64,000 nt of DNA from Stereum hirsutum FP-91666 SS1. Its lineage: Eukaryota; Basidiomycota; Agaricomycetes; Russulales; Stereaceae. Location: the NCBI RefSeq assembly GCF_000264905.1, contig NW_006763131.1:2427939-2491938 (forward strand), given 5' to 3'. Every line of letters begins with the position of its first letter. The stretch's first letter is position 1. The notes under the pieces were generated by a model, which was not told the DNA's origin, did not search any database, and worked only from the letters and a program-made list of their open reading frames with translations. Position numbers and translations under genes: made by a program. Shown one piece after another: positions 24,369 through 37,800 of this stretch.

Positions 24369-26336
24369 ATGGCTGCCTCTCCAGTCCCTCACAATCACGA
24401 CAACTGGTCTCACGGCCCTAACGACACACACAACGGCGACCCAATGCTTTCTGTCGGCGACCCCTCTGGCCAAAACGGAGGTCCCTCTCCAGACGACAGA
24501 CAGCTTCCAAGCGACTCTGTCAATCACGACTACGGTCGCTCTCCTATGGACGCCGACGGTGGTCCTCCTCCGCCACCTGGAAGTCTTATTTTCCGCGAAA
24601 AACAGGTCAAGGTGCTTAGGTCTTCCTATCGTTCAGTCTTGTGCTGTGCCTCTCGTCGCATCGCGTGAAACGCTACGATCCCTACTGCGGGGCTGCCGGG
24701 GATGCTACCTACCCACTGGCAGACGTCGGTGGTTTCACCTGTTGACCCCTTGCCCCTCGCTATCTTTCCTCTTCCACTTTTGGCTCGAGGCTGGCCATGA
24801 TCGCGTCCTATGGGTTACAGGTTGCTTACTATTTGCCTTTGCTTTTACGATGCGCTCGTCTGGCTATGCGCTTTGCGTCTCTGTCAGCAGCCCAACAAGG
24901 TCTACATCGGTGGGCTACCTGAAAATACTCGCCAGGAGGATCTCCAGAGCTGTTTCGGCAAGATTGGCCGGATCACCAATATTGAACTGAAGTACGTCCT
25001 CGTTTTCGCACCACCCATACCTCTCTTCTGACATACCTCGTGTAGGGTCGGCTACGGCTTTGTGGTTCGTAACCTGTCTGTTTCCCATGCAAAACTTTTG
25101 TCGAACCTCGTGCATTATAGGAATTCGAGAGCCGTGAAGCTGCCGAAGAAAGTGTTGCCAAGTATCACGAAGGCTTTTTCATGGGCAACAAGATACGCGT
25201 CGAACTATCGCGTGGTGGTGGGCGCTATGCGAAATTCAGTGGTGACCCCGGTGCTTGTTTCAAGTGTGGACAGATGGGCCATTGGGCCAGGTAAGCTATT
25301 TTCCTGAATCAGACATAACGTTCTTTCTAACTGATTTGCACAGGGAGTGTCCCAACCATGTCATGCACGCGTTTGTTCTTTCATCTTCCAAAACGTCCAT
25401 TTGCCAACTAAATATTCCACTATAGTGATGGCGGCCGTCGGAGTATGCACCCAGATCCTCTCATTGATCGCATCCAGCCGTCAAGTTACATGCCTCCGCC
25501 AATGCCTCGCGACTATCCCCCGTACCGCGATGAATATCCTCCTGGCCGCTACCCACCGCCACCCATGGATCGCCGGTACTCTCCCTACGATTATCCTCCG
25601 CCGCGCAGACCTATCTCTCCTCCTAGAGACTTTTATCCTCCCCCTCGTCGCGACATATATGATGATAGGATGCGTGGTCCTCCTCCCCCTCCTGCTCGCT
25701 ATGATGCTCGGCCTGGTTTCTATCCTGAGGATGGTCCTGGCTACCCACCTCGTGGCTACCCCCCTCCGCCTCGTGATTATGATCGTTATGACAGAAGAGC
25801 TCCTCCCCCGGGCGACAGATATGCTCCCTATCCTCCGCCTGTAGCTGGTAGACCTAGAACCCCTCCAGTCGGTGGTCCTGTCCGCGGACGCGACGACTTC
25901 GACCGACCCCCTATCAGGTACTGTCCTCTGGTCTGATCTCGTGGCGTTACGCGCTCATCGTCTTTGCAGGGACTATCCGCCCGGCCCTCCTCCTCCTGCG
26001 GACTATCGTGCTCGCCCTTTGTCTCCCCCACCTTCGGCTCGCTATGCTGATTATCCTCGTGCTGTTCCTGGTGGACCTCCCGACGGACGCTACAGGTGAT
26101 TACAGGCTCTTCATAAATTTCCTCTCCAACTTCTAACATCAAAGTGCTTTAGGCGTCGCTCTCAGAGCCCACCTGTCAGAGGTCCTCCTGCTGCCTATGA
26201 CTCTTACGCGCCTGGTGGGCCTCCATATGCTGGACCTGCTTCTGCTGGTGCGCCTGGCAAAGATTCTCGTGACTATCCCCCTCCCCGCGGAGGGCGCGAT
26301 GATCCTGCAGTCAACGGAGGATACAGGAGGCCTTGA
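24369..26336 (+). CDS. SR-like RNA-binding protein, RRM plus CCHC zinc knuckle
   Basis: A nuclear pre-mRNA splicing or export factor, closest in layout to RSZ/9G8-type SR proteins. After a disordered head (MAASPVPHNHDNW... PPPPPGSLIFREKQ) comes one RRM: KVYIGGLPENTRQEDLQSCF is RNP2, and GYGFVEFESREAAEESV is RNP1, assembled across an intron. The zinc knuckle CFKCGQMGHWARECP (CCHC) follows directly. The C-terminal half is a Pro/Arg/Tyr/Asp repeat (RDYPPP, RRYSPYDYPPP, YPPRGYPPPP) with only a few RS dipeptides (RRRSQSPP near 26155), so it is not a classical RS domain. Ends GGYRRP at a TGA (26334-26336). Intron 1 (24606 to 24887 or 24890) is about 280 nt, against about 55-70 for the others. Confidence 0.9.
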
Positions 26337-26993
26337 GACTAGGGCTGCTCGTGTTGCTTGACCGTTCGTTCATTCGTGGGCTTTTAAATACGCGGAACTC
26401 GATGCACGTGGGAGTTATGCCTTCTTGCTTTGTGCTTTCGTTACGACTGTCCTCTTTGACGTGTGCTTCGATCTGTCGCTGTATCTAGTCTCAAGGCGTA
26501 GGGCCGATGTCGGATGTGGTGGTGTTGCTTGGTATCTGGGGCGTAGCTCAGGTTCTTACTGCCTATTAAGTTTATTTTCATAACCACATCTCTTGCTTTC
26601 TACCTACTATCCATTTCTAAATTTCGTCGTTGCTTGTTTGTTCTACTCGTACTACTAACAGTCTCTTTCCGAGAGTCGGTGCTAGCTATGTTTCGTGTTT
26701 GTTTTTACTCCAATCTTCCCCTATCTACTTCTTGCCAATGCTTCTTGCCCAAAATTTCATCGCCCACGTATATGACTACACTGCTCAAATTCTATCCCAC
26801 TTGTCCATCCATCCTTGTGAATCTAAGTTATTGTGATGTGCAAAACCAATGAGGACAAAGGGCACCTCAAGAATTGCAGGAAAACAGACAGACACGTAAC
26901 AACCAAGATAAGAAATTTACAACACGAAGTTAGATCTAGCACAGCGCCTTGTCCTTCGATACAGATGGTAGCTCACAACAAACCTCTGCCCGC
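26337..26993. other. Convergent 3' region between the RRM and ABC genes
   Basis: 657 bp between the 3' ends of two convergent genes. It is rich in T and C stretches like an untranslated region. I see no gene in it. Confidence 0.45.
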
Positions 26994-29900
26994 TCAGCTC
27001 ATCTCTGCATCAGCATCAGCCATGTGATACAACGCCTCCCGGTCACCGCTGTCATCTACAAGGGCACGCAGCCTACCCTCTCTGTTCTTCAACAGCTCGT
27101 TCGGCTTGTCGAATTCAACCTGTGTAAAATGAACACAATATGCATCAGCGATTGGACCGAATTTCATCGTGAAGGGCAACAAGGAACGTACGATTCGACC
27201 AGCATCGAGGACCATCTGAAATGAGGATGAATCAAGTCAGGATGCGCCCATGGGGATAGGGCGATAGGTGTGGACGTACGATTTTGTCTGCGTCCATGAT
27301 GGTTTGCAGTCTGTGGGCGACTGTGATCAGCGTCACGTCGCCCTTGAGTTCGTGTCTCAGGGAGGATTGGATGACTGAGTCTGTTTCATAATCTACAGGA
27401 AGACAGGTCAATCAATAGCTCCCCCATACCCCACGGGGAACATTCGCGTACCTATAGCAGAAGTAGCTAACAACCGGAACGAGAAGTCAGTACCAACTCA
27501 TGGGCGTAGACATAGTTAGGCAGAAAACAAACCTTCGTCTAGAATCAACAGCTTACTCCCCCTCACGATCGCTCTCGCCAACGCCAAAATCTGTCTCTGC
27601 CCAACCGATAAATTACTTCCCCCGCTCGAGATTTTCGTATCCAACGTGATTCTCCCCTCGTCGTCGCCCGTCTGCAGTGAAAACAATCCAGAGGCACGCA
27701 GTGCGCTGTTCAACACTGCGTCGTCGAAATCGCCGAATGGATCCAGGTTCTCGCGGAGCGAACCGGAGAGAAGCTCGGGCATTTGCGGGATGATGGTGAT
27801 TCGGGTGCGAAGGGAATCGAGGTTGAGAGACGAGGTGGGGATGCCGTCGTAGTAGACTGTGCCTTGAGTGAAGATGCAGCGGAGGAGGGAGAGGGTCAAG
27901 GAGCTCTGGAGATATAAAGAGAGAGTACGGTGAATATCATTTTGGCTTGCTTTCTTGCGAAAAAAATAAATGACTTGCCTTTCCTGAACCGGTTCGACCA
28001 ACTACGTGGGTTCCAATACTCTTAGCATCTTTGTTTGCTAGTGTAGAAGGGGCTCGTTTCACTCACCAACACCTATACGTTCACCAGACTTGATATGGAA
28101 GGAAATGTCATGAAGGACTTCAGGACCATCCTGCCGCCCAAATATCAGCCACGATGATGTTGATTTAGGCTTGTGGAGAAGCTTACTGGTGAATACCGGG
28201 CAGAGAGGTTCTCTACGCGAATGTCTCCACTTGATGGCCAGTAGGCTGGGGGCACGCCCTCAGGAGTAGACTTGGGTTCCTGCTCGATGGTGATATAGGC
28301 TTGTATACGCTCCAGGCTGTTGCCTGTAGATGTGGACTCCGTGATCAGACTTAAATCCGTCAGAGTACGGAAGGTGAATGGGACATACCGCTGACTTCGA
28401 ACTCGTTCAGGACGCGCACCCACCACAGGATCAAACCACTGAAACCGACTGCGACAGACCCCAGGTGTCAGTATATGACCGCGTTAAGAACCGATATACA
28501 TACCGGCCATGGTGAGAGAGAAGCCAGTGTCCGAGGCGTGCATCGTGTCTTTGGCGGGTCCGTAGATGAGGTAGGCGGCGAGTCCAGCCGCAAACAAGCC
28601 GCCCAAGGTGTCGATTCTCACACAAATCCAACTAGATGACAACGATCAGTGTCTTTTTCTTTAGCTGCTGCATACGTCCAAGGAGATAACTCACCGGTTA
28701 AGATTGTAGAACGTTCTTGCAGCTCTGGTGTACCTGTCAATACGCCTGTACGACTCCTGTCTGAATGCGAGCTGAGCGCCATATGCTCGGATAGAGGCTT
28801 TTAAAGACAAATGGGCAATTAGTTGTGATCCTGCACCTTGCCAATGAGAAATCGACGAGAATACTCACTGAGACCAGCGATAGCAGCTCCGAAATGCCCA
28901 AGGACGGGGGCTTTGGCATTACTCATCTCACGCTTCACAGAAAGTTGAGCTTTGATGTAGATTTGACCGCACCAGCCTCCGATGACGAAGACCAAGATTC
29001 CTGGCATGATGAATGCCGGGGTCAAGATTACGACGGCAGCGAGTTTGATCACCATCATGACCGTGAGCTCCGTGACCCATCCTAGGTTCTGCGCCACAGG
29101 ACCATCCATAGCACGAATATCCTGGGTGCAACGTGTGATGACTCGAGACACTGGGGTTGTGTCGAGCCACCTGAAAGTTGAAGATGAGAAAACGACTCGG
29201 TGGAAGAGGATAAGGCTGAGAACAAACCTGAGAGTTGTCCCGAGGATGGAACTGATGAGACGTTTGTGGATGGACCTGGATGCGCTAAGAGAGCCGAAGA
29301 CGAATACTGCACTTCCGATGGAGTAGATTATGACGCCGACTAGAAGAAGGATGACATAGACAGTCAAGTAACTGGCAAGAGTACAGCAGAAGGTTAAAAA
29401 CAACGGTTAAACTCAGAGCCAATCTACGAAAGACGTACTAGAAGATATTGACTTCCGATGAATCATGAATCTCGTACTGATTGGCCCAGTATCCTAGGAA
29501 CCAGGTCTGAACAGTGCTCAGGACTTGACTGAGGACCATGCTCCCCAGGAAGCACGTCCAAAACAACGCGTTGTGATTGCCTCCCAGAGCCGCAAAGTAC
29601 AGTTTCACTGGGTGAATCATGGTTAACATCAATGAGCACTTCGATAATAGACGGGAGGAAATGAGCTTACGGGCAGGCCAGCTGACATGTCCTTCCGCGA
29701 TCTCTTCGGCAACCGTAAGTTTCCCATCAGCTTTCTTAGCAGGCTCATTCGGTTCCTCCGCATCAATCGTAGTGTCATCCTTCTCAATGGCGACGACCTC
29801 ATCAGCGACCTCAGCGGACAATTCCTTATTCTTTGCGAGAGCATCCTGCACAGAGCCGTGCGAGGAGATGCGGCCATCAAGTCCGACGGAAACGACGTAG

Positions 29901-32900
29901 TCCGCGATTGGTGTAGCCATCGCTATGTTGTGGGTCTGATATTTCATGATTAGCTGAGGTGACGGCACGCGGAAGAGAAAGTTGACTTACGACGAGAAGG
30001 ATAGTGCGACCGTTAACGAGGCTGCCTTTGAAGCATTTGTCCACGATCCACCGAGCAGTGTGCACATCGAGGGCGGCTAGGACCTACAAGACGGCCAAAT
30101 ATGTTTGCAACAGGTCTTGCATGACGAAGGACACTGGACTTACATCATCCAGGAGGATAATCTCAGCAGACGAATAGATTGCACGAGCCAGAGTGATACG
30201 GGCCTTCTGCCCACCACTGTGAACCATTTCGTTGGCTGACTTCAGCGAGGATTTTCAAGAAAAAAAAGCTAACCTCAGTGTGAGTCCCTTTTCGCCAACT
30301 TCGGTCTGGTCTCCGGCTTCGAACAGTGTAAGATCTCGCTTCAAACCGCACTGGTAGATGACTGACAAATTCTTGAGGTCAGTCCACTGCCAATGACCGA
30401 GCAAGCTAAGACTGACCTTTGTTGTATCTTTCCTCATCATATGGTGTGCCGAAGAGAATGTTATCCTACCGTGACTATGTGAGGCTTCTGGCGGTAAGAG
30501 ACTGAAGAAGATGATCTTACTTTGATTGTCTCGTTCTGAACCCAGGACTCCTGTGCGGCATACGCCACACCACCCTCCCTCGGTAAATTGAACCAGGATC
30601 CAGGACCCGATGGTACGAAGTGCATCTCGCCTATGTCCCGCCACACCATGCCACACGAAGTGATCAGTAAACTGTCAAGACACAGATACAAGCGAAGAAT
30701 CCACTCACCCAACAAGGCCATCAACAACGAAGTCTTACCCGACCCGGTTGGCCCAATGATCAGATTGACCTTGCCTCTCTTGAACAACAACTCGTCCTCC
30801 ACATGAAGTACAAAGTTCCTCCTCGACGGCGTCATCGCACCAGAGCCTGGAGTGGTAGTGCCAGTCGTAGAGGTGGCGGAGCCAGTGTTGTTGATGGAGC
30901 TGGACCAGGTGAAGCTCGCGCCTCGGAACCCGATGGTAGATTTGTCGAACTCAGCGGTCCCTTCCAGAATGTCTTGAGCAGGTTCATTTTGTCCGGATTC
31001 AGTGAAAGTGTCAAGTAGTTCCGTCTCTTGTAGGAATTCCGTAACACGGTCCAAAGACACTTTGGCTGTAAGTGGAATGAGTATGAGTTAAGGGCCCGGT
31101 TGGAGAGAATGGAAAATATCTCGTACCTTGAATGAAGACTGGAATCAGGAAGAAGACACTGTGGAGCTGGTCTCGGAGAATGTCAAAGGCTGATAGAAAA
31201 TGTCAGCCCGCCGATTAGAAAGGTCACGCCGCCTAAGTCGAAAGAGAACTCACCAGCCATGGATGCGAAGACAGCGGACGCTATTCCAACGCCATCATTG
31301 GGTCAGCGGCTTGTCATATACTACTGTAGACAGCCCAAAACAGAACATACCAGTCAGGTCTTTACCCATCCAGACCGTCTAAACATCGTGGAAGTCAGAT
31401 CAGATCCGACCAATGGACAGTTTGAGTGATGTTAGAACTCACGTATGCGAAGTAGGTAACTATCATTGTGATGGCCGGAATGATATAGCTGGCGGAGAAG
31501 ATATGTTAACACCGGGACAGGACCAAAGCTTAGTTGACACGAACTTCATGTTCCCGTTGAGCAAATTAAGAAGTTGACGCCTTCTAATCCAACGCAGTTC
31601 GTCGTCTCGCTTTTCAGCTACACGCTCATTGATTTTTGGTTCCCAGCCGAATAGTTTGATCATACGGAGGACGTTCATAGCTAAGGCAACCCGAAGAGCT
31701 GCAATCAGCTACTAGTGCGATAGATGAAAAAAGGTTCCTCACTCTCTGTGACGGTCTGTACTCGCGCATCGGTCTAGGGTAAAATTTAAATCAGAAAACA
31801 AGAACAATTACCCCGATATGAATACTCACGGTCTTCATCGTCGCTACTTGAGCCGTCTGGATAAGTTTGGCGACATAGCCTGGAAGAGGGAACAATAGTA
31901 TCATGACACCCATCCCGACGAATGCACTTCGGCCGATATCAGTTCCCGTCCAACCAATGACGTATACAAGAAAAGACAGTACCTCCAACCGAGAATCGTG
32001 TACAAGAATATCACACTTCCGATGATTTGAACCGGTGTGTAGAGGACTAAGAAGGTTCACGTTTAGTCCACGCACGTCCACCGCTCACCACTGGTGACAA
32101 GACTCACTTAGGAATAAGAAATCTCTTCCATCCACGATATTGTTCAGATCCGTCGACACAAGATTGTTGATCTTCCCAATCAGATTGCTGGCCTTCGCCG
32201 TCCCGTCCTTATGGAATTTCTCGTCGTCTTCCTCTTTCTTGTCCCCGCCCTTAGGCTTCGCATCGGGCTTCCCTTTGATGGTACTGCTGGGCGTAGACGA
32301 TGCGCTCAAGGTGCTCGAAGGCGGAGCGCCATCGTCGCTTTCGTTTGCTTCCGATCCGTCGTGCACGGTGCTAGTATTAGCGAGAGACGCCGTGTCGGCG
32401 GGAGTAGACGTCCCTTCCGTAGCTGCAGCGGAAGGAGAAGGGGTGCTGCCACTGCTTTCGGTCTCAGCTTTCATGCGGATACGGAGTGAGTGCTCGAAGA
32501 CGAGTTGGGTGACAATGGCCTCGACACGGACGAGCATGCCTGTCTGTATGACATCAATTCGAGGAATGAACGTTGGCCAAAATAGTACTGCGAGAGATAA
32601 CTGGGGAAGCTTACAGCGAGGAAGATATACCACTGTATGGCGAGCGTTCCGATGACGGGAGCCCAGAAGAGGGCAGAGATCCAAACCCATGGACGAACGA
32701 AGGCTCCCTCGCCGGCTCCTTCAATGTATCTGGAGAAACACAAAAAATATGAGGCGGAGACCACAATAGGGCTAAGCAGAAGACGCATACCTGAGCAGAC
32801 CATTGATGCCGATGGGACTCAACATGTTGCAAGCCACCTATGAAGAGGATTTCAGAATTTGCAGCTTGTGTACAACGAAGTTCAGGGACTTGCCTTGAGG

Positions 32901-34239
32901 AGAAGCAGAGCCGCCAGCACAATGTATTCCCGCCCTGTCATGATCATGTTATTGTTGGTCGAAATAATAATAGCTCAAACATGCAGCACATACGGAAAAT
33001 CTTCATAAAGCCCCAGAACAAATGCTGCTTCTTGCTCCCCGAGAACGTATCCAGGTGCTTTTGGACGCGAAGTCAGTCAAAAACTATGGGACACAACGGC
33101 GGTTTGTACTTACGGGGAAGCTCATATTGACAAGGTTTTTGGCATGATCGTAGTCCGCAAGAGGAGGCAGCTGGTTGAAGGAGAGATGCGGGATCCGGTA
33201 CGCGAGGAAGACGGTCGGATCCAGAAAACTGTATATGGCCATGGAGAAGATGCTGGCAGTCTGTTCTGCGGGTGGTTCCGGTGTTGGCTCCTGCAAGTCA
33301 AGGCAGACATATCAGTTCAGGAACGAGCCACTCCAGGAGAGCTTTCTTACTTTAGGATCAAGGGGTACGTATGGACGAGGGACAGCAAGGGGAATGACGA
33401 CGGCCGCGAATGCGAGCAAAGACAGATGTGCCCAAAGCAGAGCACCTTGACGCAGGTCGGCGGGTTGGAGGGTAAAGGTCAGTAGAGGCCATATGTTGCG
33501 GTATGCCAGAACAAGGAATGTGGCGAAGAGCACAACGAGGAGGTGCGTTTTCGTGGTATGGCTCCATTTTCGTCCGGCGGCAATGGAACACACGGCGAGC
33601 AATGAAGCGTAGAACTTTTGTCCGATATTAAGAGAAATGAGTTGAGAAGCAGACATGAAGAACTCAGCGGGACGTACATATGTCAAGCACATGACAAACT
33701 CAAGCCATTCGTGTTTGGTGAAGGTGACAACCCCGGTGCGAGACTTCTTGTGCTTTTTGCCCCAGGACTTGCTGAACGCCTCGAAATCCTTCGTATTCAG
33801 GTTTCCTTCCTCATCCAGTACGAATATCGCTATTGACAGGCCACACAACGCCAGGACAGCGAGGGCACGAACGGCTCGGAATGCAAAGATGACTGGTCCT
33901 CCGAGTTCGGCGACATGCTCACGAGCAGCGGAGAGAAGACTGGTGTGTAGAGAGGTAGTCCGAGAGGTTTCTTCCTGAACGCTATCATCTTCCGAAGAGC
34001 CGTACTGGTGTATGAGTCTCTTCAGCGGGCCAGACGATAATACAAGATGTATGATGAGAACAAGCGCAGAGGCTACCGCAACGTAGGCTGGAATCATCAG
34101 AGTATGCGTCCATATCCTTGGTAAAGCAAAGATAAGTCATACAATTGAATCATGTGGGTGAAAATACTCACTTCTTCTCCTTGGCTAGGGCAGCGTAGGA
34201 TGTCTCGATGGCGTCCAAGACGACTTGTGGCGAGTCCAT
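26994..34239 (-). CDS. ABC transporter, ABCC/MRP type (full length)
   Basis: An ATP-driven exporter or vacuolar pump for organic anions or conjugates; the long layout and sequence resemble fungal Ybt1/Bpt1-type transporters. The ATG at 34237-34239 starts MDSPQVVLDAIETSY. The N-terminal helices (TMD0-like) run to about 33.3 kb, then TMD1. NBD1 has Walker A GPTGSGKTS (about 30730-30765), LTLSGGQKARITLARA rebuilt across an intron near 30240-30285, and LLDDVLAALDVHT as Walker B. TMD2 spans about 29.9-28.4 kb. NBD2 has VVGRTGSGKSS split by an intron, LSVGQRQILALARA, LLILDEATSA and the H-loop TVAHRLQT. The C-terminus is ALYHMADADAEMS. TMD1 carries a 100-residue acidic/Ser-rich insertion near 32.2-32.5 kb. 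More than 20 introns. Both nucleotide sites look intact. Confidence 0.92.
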
Positions 34240-34867
34240 GCTGGACTTCGTTCGTACTCGGCTCAGTATTTGCGCTCAAGGGTAGAGCGTAGTTATACTG
34301 TTGGGAGAAGGCCGCGTAAGAGAACGCGCAAGACCGACGCGCAATTGGCCTAGTTAGCAGACGCAATTGATGGCGAAGGAGTCAAGAGCGAAGGTTGGAA
34401 CTTGTTCGCTGCCGGTAATCTAATGAAGAACTGATAAGTGAGAGGCACGGCCGCAATCGGCGCGTAAACCAATGTTCCGGAAAGGGTTTTTACGTATCGA
34501 CTGCGTGTGTTCCAGATTCTATATCTGATATGTCGTGGAACCTGATCAGGACCTGGGGATACGGAAAACACCGAAGGTACAAGAACATGTCAATGAAGAA
34601 TGATCAGAGAGCCTCCTGTGGCGACAGCAAGAAATGTACGGATTTTATGGCAGCAAGGAAGAAGAATCAAACTGTCGAAATCATCGGCGCTGAAGCGCTG
34701 ACAGCTGGAATTGATGTGCGGGGATTTAGATGCGAGATCCGTGGCCGATCGGCAAGGTACACTGTTTTACTTCTAAGAGAAGGAAAAGGTTCCCACGGAT
34801 GAGTACGGTGCCACATGACGGCATTCTCCAACTCCTTCAAGCAGCTGCTCGTCTTCTTCCTACCGCC
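34240..34867. promoter_or_regulatory. Divergent promoter region, ABC transporter / RhoGAP
   Basis: 628 bp between divergent start codons. If the RhoGAP began at the alternative ATG at 34799, it would be 559 bp. No specific site was recognised. Confidence 0.4.
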
Positions 34868-37800
34868 ATGGCCGCCACCGTGGATAGCAATTCGTCGACC
34901 CGTGTCTCTTCGGAGACAGTACAGGCAGCCCAAGACGGCCCAATACCCATCTTTGATGCCAACCTACGTGTCCTTCAGAATTCCTATATCAGCTTTTTCA
35001 CTGAAAGGTGAGTTCAACCTTCCTTGCTCAGATCCTCCAGGGGGCTGACTTATATCCGTCCCCACCAGGAAACGAATTGAAGAAGTATAGTGCGCTCTCA
35101 GACTTGTCTTATTGTCCCCTCTCTGGACTCATCGACTTCGTATAGTGTTGAATCCTTAAACAAGCTGTATCGCAAGGCCCAGGCAATCGATGCTTACCTC
35201 GACGACCAGCACGAGGCAAGTACAACTAGAGCTGCTTGGACAGAGATCAGAGAGAATGTCGATAGAGGTACGTTCGATCCCTGATTATCATTGTATCACC
35301 TAGCTCTCAACTGTTTATTACGAAGAAATACAAGGGCGGCAGGGGTTTCTCCAGTCTCTTGTTGAAGGCGTTTTAGCTCCTTTGGTCAACCTAAAGGTGA
35401 GTCTCCGTTCTCAACATATTTGTGCTGCACGTGGCTCCGTGAATACTTAACACTCCTCTTTACTACCTGTCTCTCTCTGGGATCGCGCCATGTACTACTC
35501 TATTGTACTCTCAGGAAGTACAAGATCGTACTCGCAAACGAGTCAAAGAAGACTTGAAGGCCGCGACCTCAGCTCACGTCGACTACGCAGATCAGACACT
35601 TCCCAAACTGAAACGTACTTATCTTCGGAAATGCCAAGAAATTGACGTGAAGACATGCCTCTCCCTTGTGTGCTCCTCTGCCCGCTGGCTGATCTCTCGC
35701 ACATCTTGCAGGAGCTGAGGGCTACCCAAGCCGCCTCTCCACCACCATCTGCTGGGCGTACTTCTCAGGAAATGCAATTTGCACCTCTCACGAGTACGCG
35801 GTCAATTCCTACCGGAACCTCAAGACCTCCTGTTACATCTCCCCAGCCTCTGAGACCACTCGAGCGTCGACCTTCCGGAACATCGGCTGCTCATCGGAGT
35901 CGCTCTCCTACCACAGCAACTGCGCTCCAGGACCTGGCCCAACAAGGTATAGTCGCTTGACGTCCTTGAACTTCGGCTGTTTTCGGTCTCATGGTCACGA
36001 TCAGGCAAGAAACAGTTATCGCAACTCAGGACCTTCTTGGACAAGGGAGGAAACATGAAAGAAGCAACAGGTGGAGGCAAACCAGACCATGCCCTGCGTG
36101 TTGTTCGCTTGAAGCGAGAGTGTAACGATGCTGGTGAGTGTATACGTCAGTTTCCAAGGATGTCTTTTACACTTCCATCCTATAGATCAAGAGTATCGCA
36201 AAGCTGTTCATTGGCTAGAGACACTGCGTAAACACAGGATCAAGACTCTGGATGCTGGCTATCATGTTTGTCACATTTTTTTCCCTTCTGAAGATCGCAC
36301 GTTAAACCCTGCCACAGAGCCTGGAGACATTCATAAATGAAGCTGCGGAAACCGTGAAGAAGGTCTTAGTAACCTATACTGATAACGCAACGTACGCCTA
36401 TGACACTATGTTAATCAGCATATCTCGCTCACTCTTTCCAGTGCCATGTTTGCGACTCAGGTTTGTCCACAATTGTTTATCTAGTTGTACGCTCGTGCTA
36501 AGTGAAACCTAGACACAACTTGCACAACACGCACGCAGCATGGTCGACCATATCGCACCCCGAACAGACACACTCAACAGGCTTGCTGGGGTAAAGGCCT
36601 CCTTCGACCTGGCTATTCCTAAACCCATACTATATTACAACTATCACGTGGGGGAATGTCAGGACCTCATCTTTGGCGTGTCGTTGACCGACTATGCGAC
36701 GGCACGGGGGTTACCTGAAGGCGACATTCCGAGGATCGTGAAGTTGTGTATTGCGTATATCGACGAGCGGGGATTGAAAGCTGAGGGCATCTATCGAGTG
36801 AGTCTCTTCATGCGCTCATGCGTCCACTCCAAGTTATTTATGATCTCTACTATTTTTCAGGTCTCCGGGCGACTTGCGGTCGTTCAGGAGGTAAGTGCTC
36901 TGATCGTCTGACCTGGGGCATGGAACTTACCGGGTGCATGGTCTTAGCTGCAACATAAACTAGAAAGAAATGAGCAACGATTTGCGTTTAATCCTGCTAT
37001 CGACGATGTGTATTCTGTATCAGCTCTGCTTGGGGTATGTTTTCAGATACACAACAGATGACATCGTGCTGAGGGTCGTCTGCGTAGCTATACCTCAGGC
37101 AACTGCCGGAACCTCTGTTCAGATTTTCCCTGCAAGACCGTCTTCAACACACAGAAGAAATCGGTATTCATTCGTTCTCCGGATCTCACTACGGCCGTTT
37201 ACTGATTTTTCCCTATTATTTCAGCAAATCATGAAGCAAACGGTTTCGTCTTGATTCGCGCCAAGATGCGTCGTTTGCCGACCATCCACCGTGCTACCCT
37301 CCGTGCTGTAGTCGAGCATCTCGCTCGTGTGGCCTCTCATTCGGAACATAATAAGATGGATGCGAAGAACCTTGCGATAGCGTTCGGAGGTGTAATTTTT
37401 GGTAGTGAAGAAGAGCTCCCCCAAAATGCAGATATACTGACAATGCAGTCCTGGAAGAAGGTCAGAATCTTTACAATAGGCTCCGCTAGTAGCCCGTAGC
37501 TAATACGTTCATGACAGGATTCCTTAATGGAGGATCTCATCGAGAACGCTCCCGCCCTTTTTGATGACCAGCCACGTACCTTCCGAAGATCACTGGATGG
37601 CCGCTCAACCCACTCCGCTCAACCCACTCCTCGCATGCAACCTCTACCAATAAGTGAACCGTCTACACCATCCGTCGAGTCCTTCCGTGACGACCCATTC
37701 GACACCTCTCCTCCTCTTCCCGAACCTCCTGCCGGCGAGTCAACACCATTCTATCCCTACGGCTCAGTGCATACGAAAGTCTCCAGCGTGCCACCGCCAA

